Positions 1-5,596 of a stretch of 7,325 bases of DNA are shown here, piece after piece. Origin of the DNA: CAZDSS01 sp964508185 (GTDB lineage: Bacteria; Pseudomonadota; Alphaproteobacteria; Sphingomonadales; Govanellaceae); NCBI GenBank assembly GCA_964508185.1, contig CAZDSS010000117.1, positions 1-7,325 of the forward strand. The letters are read 5' to 3'. Numbering within the stretch: position 1 is the stretch's first letter; every line of letters begins with the position of its first letter. Position numbers and translations under genes: made by a program. A model generated the notes under the pieces. That model was not told the origin of the DNA. It searched no databases and was given only the letters and a program-made list of their open reading frames with translations.

Positions 1-815
1 CCCGCTGGCGGGCTTCCTCGGCCCGGCCTTCGAGCTCGAGCCGCTTCTGCTTCTGTTCGAGCCAGGACGAATAGTTGCCTTCCCAAGGAATGCCGTTGCC
101 GCGGTCGAGCTCGAGGATCCAGCTCACCACGTTGTCGAGGAAGTAGCGGTCATGGGTGACGAGGATCACGGTGCCCGGATATTCCTGCAGATGCCGTTCG
201 AGCCAGGCGACGGATTCGGCGTCCAGATGGTTCGTGGGCTCGTCGAGAAGCAGGATGTCCGGCCGCTCCAGCAGCAGGCGGCAGAGCGCCACGCGGCGCC
301 GCTCGCCGCCCGAAAGCTTGGTGACGTCCGCGTCCCCCGGCGGGCAGCGCAGCGCCTCCATGGCGAGCTCGACCCGGCTGTCGAGGTCCCATGCGTCGGC
401 GGCGTCGATCTTTTCCTGCAGCTCGCCCTGACGCTGGATGAGCTCGTTCATCTCGTCATCGGTGAGCTCTTCCGCGAAGCGGGCGCTCACCGCGTTGAAC
501 TCGTCGATCAGGTTCTTGAGGTCGCGCAAGCCCTCGAGCACGTTTTCGAACACGGTCTTGCTGGGGTCGAGCTGCGGCTCCTGCGACAGATAGCCGACGC
601 GCACGCCCTGGGCCGCCCAGGCCTCGCCCGTGAATTCCTTGTCCATCCCCGCCATGATCTTCATGAGCGTGGACTTGCCGGCGCCGTTGACGCCGATCAC
701 CCCGATCTTGGCCCCGGGCAGGAACGACAAGGTGATGTCCTTCAGGACCTGCTTGCCGCCCGGATAGGTCTTGGACAAGCCCTTCATGACATAGACATAT
801 TGATAGGAAGCCATC
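1..815 (-). CDS. ettA: EttA, energy-dependent translational throttle ABC-F ATPase (N-terminal half, partial)
   Basis: ABC-F family ATPase. EttA binds the ribosomal E site and gates the first elongation steps according to ATP/ADP level; it is cytosolic and has no membrane domain. The 271 visible residues hold the whole first ABC domain: Walker A GVNGAGKST (41-49), signature LSGGERRRVAL (167-177), Walker B ILLLDEP (187-193) followed by TNHLD, and the switch His in THDRYF (H221). Next comes the start of the inter-domain linker, ELDRGNGIPWEGNYSSWLEQ (235-254), which is nearly identical to the EttA segment leading into the P-site-tRNA interaction motif. This separates EttA from Uup and other ABC-F proteins. 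E. coli EttA is about 555 residues, so roughly half, including the second ABC domain, lies beyond the left edge. The ATG start at 815 is supported by a GAAGGG ribosome binding site 7 nt upstream and by the typical N-terminus MASYQYVYVM. It is divergent from the binding-protein/kinase unit. Confidence 0.96.
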
Positions 816-822
816 AGCCAGC

Positions 823-828
823 CCTTCG
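823..828 (-). promoter_or_regulatory. Ribosome binding site of ettA
   Basis: On the minus strand GAAGGG lies 7 nt before the ATG at 815. This is a good Shine-Dalgarno match at normal spacing and fixes the ettA start codon. Confidence 0.7.
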
Positions 829-850
829 CAGATGAATTGGGGGAGGCCCT

Positions 851-879
851 TAGATAGCCAATAACCCGCCATGTTACAA
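851..879 (-). promoter_or_regulatory. Candidate sigma-70-type promoter for ettA
   Basis: On the minus strand TTGTAA (874-879) matches the TTGACA -35 consensus at 4 of 6 positions. It is separated by exactly 17 nt from TATCTA (851-856), which matches only the first three bases of TATAAT. Transcription would begin near 844 and give a leader of about 30 nt containing the GAAGGG site. The geometry is right but the -10 box is weak, so this is an inference. The first base of an alternating inverted repeat (879-902) falls inside the -35 box. Confidence 0.38.
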
Positions 880-902
880 TGGGGCCACCCCATGAAATGG
901 GG
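879..902. repeat. Three alternating 6-bp half-sites (ATGGGG / CCCCAT / ATGGGG), possible operator
   Basis: ATGGGG (879-884), CCCCAT (888-893) and ATGGGG (897-902) are separated by 3-nt spacers CCA and GAA. Adjacent pairs form two overlapping perfect inverted repeats with 3-nt loops, and the outer pair forms a direct repeat of 18-nt period. The block lies between divergent genes and touches the candidate ettA -35 box. A 10-bp self-complementary stretch, GGCGCGCGCC (901-910), continues from its right end. The repeat itself is plain in the sequence. Its role as a regulator binding site, or as mutually exclusive hairpins, is inferred. Confidence 0.5.
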
Positions 903-942
903 CGCGCGCCAACCTACAGGCTTGCGTTGTCGCCGAATATGC

Positions 943-998
943 ATGAAGAAGGTGAGGTTTTTGGATCCAAGAGTCGGTCCCTGATGACGAGCGAGTGA
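943..998 (+). other. Leader with two tiny ORFs chained by TGATG overlaps into the binding-protein start
   Basis: ATG at 943 opens a 13-codon frame, MKKVRFLDPRVGP, ending in TGA at 982-984. That stop overlaps ATG 984-986, which opens MTSE and stops at TGA 996-998. That stop in turn overlaps ATG 998-1000 of the substrate-binding protein. Two consecutive TGATG junctions are the classic geometry for translational coupling. The binding protein itself has only a poor Shine-Dalgarno sequence. No good ribosome binding site precedes ATG 943. A purine-rich AAGAAGGTGAGG (946-957) lies inside the first frame, 3 nt before an in-frame TTG at 961. The overlaps are real; translation of these peptides is speculative, and chance is possible over such short frames. 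Confidence 0.25.
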
Positions 999-1972
999 TG
1001 CGTTTCCTGTGGGTGGGCATGATGGCCGTGATGGCGGCCTGGCATGGTACGGCGCTCGCCGTGGATCGTCATGAGGCGCGGCTTTCCGCCCGCCCACGCA
1101 TGGCGGCCATCCTGCCGCAGGAATCCGCTGAAGACAGCCGGGACCAGACCCTCGTCCTCGGTCGCATCACCCGGCATCCCGCCAAGCAGCTGCCGCGCCT
1201 GCAGGCCCTCAACGACCATGTGACCCGGTTGCTCAAGGGCCAGGGCCTGCGCACCGGGGCGGTGGTCATGGCCCCCGACATCCGGCGCATGGCGGAACGG
1301 CTGCAGGCGGGCGAGGTCGATTATCTCGTCGAGTCCCTCTACGGCGCGCTCGTCCTCGAGGAGATGGGACTCGCCGACATCGCCCTCCAGATCCATATCA
1401 ACGGGCGGGAGCATTACCGCCCGGTGCTCATGGCACGCGCCGGAAACAGCCTTCGCCTCGACCGGCTGGACGGCGCGCATATCCTGTTCGAGGACCCCGG
1501 TTCGAGCTCCGGCTTCTTCCTGCCCTGGCTCATGCTGCGGCAGCTGGGATACCGGCTGGTCCAGGCGGAGGACGTCCGTCCCGAGGCGCCGCGCACCCTG
1601 TCCTACGGCTTCGCGGGGACGGAGATCGCCGTCTCGGTTGGCGTCGTGCGCGGGAATGCCGACATGGGCGCGCTCAGCGACCGCGACTGGACGCTGCCCG
1701 GCAAGGTGCCCGAAAGCCTGCGCGACGATCTCGCGATCCTCCATATCGGCGAGCCGGCGATCACCGCCCTGCTGCTCGTCCGCGCGGACCTTGCGCCGGA
1801 GCGCCGGGACGCGCTGGTCACGATCCTTGCGGGCCTTGCGGATGACGCGGCCGGCCGGGAGGTGCTGGAAGCGAGCAGGCTCGCCCGCGTCGAACGGCTC
1901 GACGAAGCGGACGCGCGGCAGCTCGCCAGATACCGCGCCCTTTACCGCAAGCATGCGGAGGAGCTTCCATGA
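998..1972 (+). CDS. PhnD-like periplasmic substrate-binding protein (phosphate/phosphite/phosphonate type)
   Basis: A secreted solute-binding protein of 324 residues, the usual size for the PhnD-like family (PF12974 type). It begins with a signal peptide, MRFLWVGMMAVMAAWHGTALA, with probable cleavage after A21. Family hallmarks follow in order: LGRITRHPAKQLPRLQAL near the mature N-terminus, the segment LQAGEVDYLVESLYGALV, and FEDPGSSSGFFLP at 164-176. In PhnD relatives the last of these forms part of the anion-binding pocket. The ligand cannot be read from sequence; phosphonate, phosphite, phosphate or another small anion are all possible. The start is ATG 998 or GTG 995: the frame has no other start codon back to a stop at 953-955, and the ribosome binding site is weak. 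The stop overlaps the kinase start (ATGA), so the two are co-translated. No permease or ATPase gene adjoins it, which favours a sensory role over transport. Confidence 0.85.
   Translation: MRFLWVGMMAVMAAWHGTALAVDRHEARLSARPRMAAILPQESAEDSRDQTLVLGRITRHPAKQLPRLQALNDHVTRLLKGQGLRTGAVVMAPDIRRMAERLQAGEVDYLVESLYGALVLEEMGLADIALQIHINGREHYRPVLMARAGNSLRLDRLDGAHILFEDPGSSSGFFLPWLMLRQLGYRLVQAEDVRPEAPRTLSYGFAGTEIAVSVGVVRGNADMGALSDRDWTLPGKVPESLRDDLAILHIGEPAITALLLVRADLAPERRDALVTILAGLADDAAGREVLEASRLARVERLDEADARQLARYRALYRKHAEELP
1957..1963 (+). promoter_or_regulatory. Ribosome binding site of the histidine kinase, inside the preceding gene
   Basis: GGAGGAG ends 5 nt before ATG 1969 and lies within the last codons of the binding-protein gene. 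With the ATGA overlap it fixes the kinase start and indicates that both proteins are made from one message. Confidence 0.8.
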
Positions 1973-3909
1973 AGTTCCGCCTGCAATATCGTTATGCGAT
2001 CATGTTCGGCGCCGTGGCGCTCGTGGTCTCCGTTCTCGTCGCGACCCTCGTCCTCCAGCTCGCCTGGGGCACCAGCAGGGATCTCAACCACACCAATTTC
2101 AGGGCTTCCGTCGACAGCCTCATGGGCGAGTTCGAGGCGCGCGGGCGCAGCACGGTGGCGCTCATCGCCCATTCCCTCGTGGAAGCCATGTATTTCGAGG
2201 ACCTGCCCGTCATCCGCACCCTGACGCGGTCGAGCCTCGGCCTCCCCGACGTCAGCGCCATTCAGGTCTTCGACCGCGAGGGCAACGTGCTGGACGACGG
2301 CACCAATCACCTGACGCGGTTCGGCACCACGGTCGCGCCGGAGCTCCGCCGCGAGGTCGTCTCCGGCAGCGGCTGGTACCGTGAGGACGACAAGGACAGA
2401 CTGGTGCTGGCGGGGCCCATCCGCCTTGGCAACTATGTGCTCGGCGGGGTGGCGCTCACCCTCGACAAGACGCGTATCAGCGGCGAGGTGCAGGCCCAGC
2501 ACACGCGGGTCCGCCAGGTGGCGCGCGACCATATCGCCGGCATGGCGCGCTCGGTCGCCATGATGCTGCCGGTGGTGCTGGCGCTCTCCATCCTCGTCGG
2601 GATCATCGCCGCCCGCCGCATGGTCCATCCCATCCAGCGCCTGCGCGCCGCGGCGGTCAGCGTGTCGCGCGGCAATTTCGCCATCGACTGGCCGGAGCCG
2701 CGCAAGGACGAACTGGGCGAGCTCGCCGACGCCATGCGCCAGATGGTGCGGCAGATCCAGACCCAGACCGTCTCCACCACCTATCTCGATGACGTCATCG
2801 GCAGCATGTTCGACTGCCTCGTGGTGACCGACAGCGAGCAGCGAATCGAAAAGGTGAACGCCGCCACCTGCAGGCTCACCGGCTACTCGCCATCGGAGCT
2901 CATGGGCCAGCCCTTCGCCCGGCTCCTGTCCCCGCCCGGCGCGGCGGACGATGCGCCCGAGCTGCCGCCCGAGGGGGCAAGCTTCGATACCGTCTACGAC
3001 CGCACCGGCAAGGCGATCCCCGTGGAGATGGGCAGCGCCACCATGGCGTCCCATGTGGACGGCCGCCCGCGCACGGTGACCGTGTTCCGCGACGTCTCCG
3101 AACAGCGCGCCCGCGAGCGCGAGCTGCGCCAGGCCAAGGAAGAGGCGGAGGTGGCCAACGCCTCCAAGTCGCAGTTCCTCGCCAACATGAGCCACGAGCT
3201 CAGAACGCCCCTGAACGCCATTATCGGCTTCTCGTCCATGATCAAGGACGAGATCAAGGGTCCCTTGAGCGACGTCTACAAGTCCTATGCCGGGGACATC
3301 CACGACAGCGCCATGCATCTTCTGTCCATCATCAACGACATCCTCGACCTCTCGAAGCTCGAGGCCGGGAAGATGGACTTCCTCGAGGAGCAGGTGGATC
3401 TCGGCGAGATCCTGCAATCGGTGCTGCGCATCACCCGGCAGCGGGCGGATGAGCGGCTGATCACCATCACCACCGAAATCCCGGAGGATCTGCCCGACCT
3501 TCTGGTCGATCAGCGCATGATGAAGCAGATCCTCATCAACCTCATCTCCAACGCCATCAAGTTCAACAGGACCGGCGGCCGCGTGACGGTCACCGCCGGG
3601 GTCAATCCCGAAGGCGGCTTGAGCCTTGCGGTGATCGATACGGGGATCGGCATGGCCGAAAAGGACATCCCCCGCCTTCTCGAGCCCTTCGCCCAGGCCG
3701 ACGCCGCCCTCAACCGGACCTATGAGGGCACCGGCCTCGGCCTTGCGATCACCCGCAACATGGTGGATCTCCACAGCGGCCGCATGGAGGTGAAGAGCGA
3801 GCTCGGCCGCGGCACAACGGTGACGATTCAACTGCCGCCGAGCCGGGTTGCGGCGGCCCCCGTCGCCATGGATTCCGGCACCCGCGAGGATGCGGACGAA
3901 CAGGGCTAG
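1969..3909 (+). CDS. Membrane sensor histidine kinase (periplasmic sensor-HAMP-PAS-HisKA-HATPase_c)
   Basis: A 646-residue inner-membrane kinase. A transmembrane helix at about 10-31 is followed by a periplasmic domain of about 160 residues, a second helix at about 194-215, and a HAMP domain at about 216-266 with the conserved proline P221. A cytoplasmic PAS domain (about 272-378) contains VNAATCRLTGYSPSELMGQP. A short charged helical linker precedes the HisKA domain. The phosphoacceptor is H409 in FLANMSHELRTPLNAIIGFS; E410 and T413 complete the HExxT pattern linked to both kinase and phosphatase activity. The ATPase domain shows the N-box around N524 and N528, the G1 box DTGIGM (557-562) and the G2 box GTGLGLA (587-593). 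The HisKA region resembles alphaproteobacterial PleC/DivJ-type kinases. There is no receiver or Hpt domain, and no response regulator in the window. The ATGA overlap with the binding protein suggests that the liganded protein docks on the periplasmic domain, as known for TorT/TorS. Confidence 0.93.
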   Translation: MKFRLQYRYAIMFGAVALVVSVLVATLVLQLAWGTSRDLNHTNFRASVDSLMGEFEARGRSTVALIAHSLVEAMYFEDLPVIRTLTRSSLGLPDVSAIQVFDREGNVLDDGTNHLTRFGTTVAPELRREVVSGSGWYREDDKDRLVLAGPIRLGNYVLGGVALTLDKTRISGEVQAQHTRVRQVARDHIAGMARSVAMMLPVVLALSILVGIIAARRMVHPIQRLRAAAVSVSRGNFAIDWPEPRKDELGELADAMRQMVRQIQTQTVSTTYLDDVIGSMFDCLVVTDSEQRIEKVNAATCRLTGYSPSELMGQPFARLLSPPGAADDAPELPPEGASFDTVYDRTGKAIPVEMGSATMASHVDGRPRTVTVFRDVSEQRARERELRQAKEEAEVANASKSQFLANMSHELRTPLNAIIGFSSMIKDEIKGPLSDVYKSYAGDIHDSAMHLLSIINDILDLSKLEAGKMDFLEEQVDLGEILQSVLRITRQRADERLITITTEIPEDLPDLLVDQRMMKQILINLISNAIKFNRTGGRVTVTAGVNPEGGLSLAVIDTGIGMAEKDIPRLLEPFAQADAALNRTYEGTGLGLAITRNMVDLHSGRMEVKSELGRGTTVTIQLPPSRVAAAPVAMDSGTREDADEQG

Positions 3910-4931
3910 GGTGTCACGGCGTCGGAGGCCCGCTGGCGGCGGATCTCGTAAACCGCCTCGAAGCCCAGATGGTCGGACAGCGGCCTGCCGTTCACCAGCT
4001 CGTGGTAATTGCGGCTCATGAAAACCGGCACGATCTCCAGATTGTCGCCCGGGATCAGGAAGTGATAGTCGTTGGTAAGCCGCCACAATTCGGGCGGCGA
4101 TGTGCCGGGCCCGATCTCGCAGGATTCGGGGTTCCGCACACAGATGAGGCCGAGATTCTCGGCCCCGATCTCCTGCACGAAAAGGTCGTAGCGCTCGATG
4201 GGGGCGCGCAGGTTGAAGTCGCCCGCAAGGATCGCCTCCCGCCCCGTGCCTTCGAGAACCCGCTTCAGGAAGTCCGCGATGATGAGGGTCTGCCGCCAAT
4301 GCGCCTCCATGCGGCGATAGGCCTTGGACTCGGTCCGGATATTGGCCTGCATGTGGGCGGTGAGGAGATCGAGCGGCTCGTCGAGCCCGGGGACGGCGAT
4401 CCGTACATGAAGGACGGCCTTGTTGGCGAGGCAGTCGAAGCCGGAGCAGGCGGCCTCGCCGAACATTTCCACGTGATGCGCGATCACCGGATGCTCGCTC
4501 AGGATATAGAGCCCGCTGTTGGTGAGATAGCCGCCCGTATCGCGCCGCGGCACCTTGTAATGGGTGAAATGGACGCGGCGGCTCACCGCCCTGGGCTTGA
4601 GCTGGATGCGCCGCCCCGGCCCGCGCACCACATGAGGATAGCCCGAGAGCGCCACCAGGCGCTCGCCGCGACGGGTGAAGGCCTCCTGCAGCATGACCAC
4701 GTCGGGCGCCGTCCCTTCGGCCCGCCTGCGGGCGAGATCGCGGCCGATATGGTCGAGGCGTTCGGAACGCTCGCCGCCGAAAAGCCGCGGCAGATCGTTG
4801 ATGTTGTAGCTCAGGACCCTGAGCCGGATCACGTCGCCCGCCCCATGGCCGTCCTCCCCCGCCGCGGCAGGATTGATCCCGCCGACCGCAAGGGTCAGTG
4901 CCACGGCAATGCCGCAAAGGCGCTGGAACAT
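3906..4931 (-). CDS. Secreted endonuclease/exonuclease/phosphatase-fold hydrolase, neutral sphingomyelinase-like
   Basis: A 341-residue exported metal-dependent phosphodiesterase. The signal peptide MFQRLCGIAVALTLAVGG continues to NPAAA, with cleavage likely after A24. Motifs of the EEP fold occur in order: N43 in LSYNI, the metal ligand E83 in LQEAF, H193 in TAHMQA, D238 and N240 in AGDFN, and D320-H321 in SDHLGF. All expected catalytic residues are therefore present. The stretches GGYLTNSGLYILSEHPV and DCLANKAVLHVRI resemble bacterial neutral sphingomyelinase C more than DNase I or exonuclease III, so hydrolysis of sphingomyelin or a related phospholipid to phosphorylated head group is the best guess. 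A nuclease or another phosphodiesterase remains possible. Cysteines in CSGFDC and in CVRNPESC may form disulfides. The start at 4931 rests on the signal peptide and a GGGGGT site (4941-4946) 9 nt upstream. The longer open frame upstream overlaps the divergent lipoprotein gene. Its TAG stop overlaps the kinase stop. Confidence 0.85.
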   Translation of the reverse strand: MFQRLCGIAVALTLAVGGINPAAAGEDGHGAGDVIRLRVLSYNINDLPRLFGGERSERLDHIGRDLARRRAEGTAPDVVMLQEAFTRRGERLVALSGYPHVVRGPGRRIQLKPRAVSRRVHFTHYKVPRRDTGGYLTNSGLYILSEHPVIAHHVEMFGEAACSGFDCLANKAVLHVRIAVPGLDEPLDLLTAHMQANIRTESKAYRRMEAHWRQTLIIADFLKRVLEGTGREAILAGDFNLRAPIERYDLFVQEIGAENLGLICVRNPESCEIGPGTSPPELWRLTNDYHFLIPGDNLEIVPVFMSRNYHELVNGRPLSDHLGFEAVYEIRRQRASDAVTP

Positions 4932-5045
4932 AAGGCTGTGACCCCCATATTGTTGAGCAAAGCAGAACGCAATTCGGGTAGACTGTCCAGCATGGAACGG
5001 AATATGCGGGAAAAGCGGGAACTTGCGGGGCGGGTCGGAACCAGC

Positions 5046-5498
5046 ATGTGGGCCCTCAAGGCGGGGATCGGGATCCTTGCGGGCGCGCTGATGCTCGGCG
5101 GCTGCGCCACCCGCCCTTCGGACGCCGAACAGGCGCTCGTCCTCGGCGAATATTACGATCGCGCCAAGCAGCGGAACCGGGTCATCAAGTCGCCGCCGAT
5201 CCTCGGCGAACTCATATCGCTGCCCGACGCCGCTTTCGCCGAACGGGACCGCATCCTGCAGCGCAAGGCGACCGCCGCGGCGCTCACCGTCTTCCCCGCC
5301 GGCATCGAGATGCGCTGGCACAATGCGGAGACCGGCCACGGGGGCACCATCACGCCCCTCGAGACCGTGCGCAACGGCCGCCGCCAGTACTGCCGCAGCT
5401 TCGAGGAGACGGTCGTCACGGATTCCGGCGAAGTCGCGCGCAGGTCCCAGGCCTGCCGCCGCCCCGAGGGGGCGTGGCATGTGAAGCCGCTGCTCTGA
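5046..5498 (+). CDS. Lipoprotein with RT0821/17-kDa-type surface-antigen C-terminal domain
   Basis: A small envelope lipoprotein of 150 residues from this start. The N-terminus MWALKAGIGILAGALMLGGC ends in the lipobox LGGC with lipidation at C20. Residue +2 is alanine, not aspartate, which favours outer-membrane sorting. After a short spacer, ERDRILQRKATAAAL (66-80), RWHNAETGHGGTITPLET (90-107), YCRSFEETV (115-123) and ACRRPEGAW (136-144) match the pattern of alphaproteobacterial 17-kDa/RT0821 surface antigens. Those proteins share a WRNPxTGxxGxVTP segment and a Cys pair, here C116 and C137. The glycine-zipper region that usually precedes this domain is absent. The exact function is unknown. 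The start is uncertain: in-frame ATGs at 4992 (168 residues) and 5004 would add a charged tail before the signal peptide. 5046 is preferred because it gives a normal short n-region. The gene is divergent from the sphingomyelinase-like gene. Confidence 0.75.
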   Translation: MWALKAGIGILAGALMLGGCATRPSDAEQALVLGEYYDRAKQRNRVIKSPPILGELISLPDAAFAERDRILQRKATAAALTVFPAGIEMRWHNAETGHGGTITPLETVRNGRRQYCRSFEETVVTDSGEVARRSQACRRPEGAWHVKPLL

Positions 5499-5596
5499 GA
5501 AGCACCCCCCGCCTCTGGACTTTCAGCGCCGTTGAAGGCACAAATCCGTGAAACCGCCGGCATCGTTGCGGCGGCAATGAGCGGAGTTCGGTACCC

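Noticed and set aside
152..835. Plus-strand open frames across the ettA region
   Set aside because: The opposite strand encodes an unmistakable EttA with every ABC motif in place; these frames are shadows.
914..1954. A 346-codon minus-strand frame over the binding-protein gene
   Set aside because: It is antisense to a well-supported secreted protein with a family-diagnostic motif, and its translation has no domain features.
3834..3857. A 7-bp GCCGCCG/CGGCGGC hairpin near the end of the kinase gene, considered as a terminator
   Set aside because: It lies within coding sequence, has a 10-nt loop, is not followed by a T-run, and is explained by Pro/Ala codons.
1942..4917. A 991-codon open frame on the minus strand, antisense to the kinase and out of frame with the hydrolase
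   Set aside because: It covers two strongly supported genes, its translation has no domain pattern and is rich in Arg, Gly, Ala and His, and long antisense frames are expected in GC-rich DNA with G/C third positions.
4941..4990. Possible divergent promoters between the hydrolase and the lipoprotein (for example TTGAGC at 4953 with TAGACT at 4979)
   Set aside because: The spacer is 20 nt and the -10 match is poor; the minus-strand alternative would place its -10 box over the ribosome binding site. A promoter must be near, but none can be assigned.
4932..5480. Upstream extension of the hydrolase reading frame
   Set aside because: The extension would overlap the divergent lipoprotein gene and bury the signal peptide; the ATG at 4931 with a clear signal peptide is the better start.
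5468..5510. GGGGG-C-GTG pairing with CAC-CCCCC around the lipoprotein stop codon as a terminator
   Set aside because: It needs a bulge and a loop of about 26 nt and has no T-run, so it is not a credible Rho-independent terminator.
5554..5574. A 6-bp CCGCCG/CGGCGG hairpin upstream of the MFS gene
   Set aside because: A short stem of low-complexity GC sequence with no T-run and no relation to a promoter; expected by chance at this GC content.
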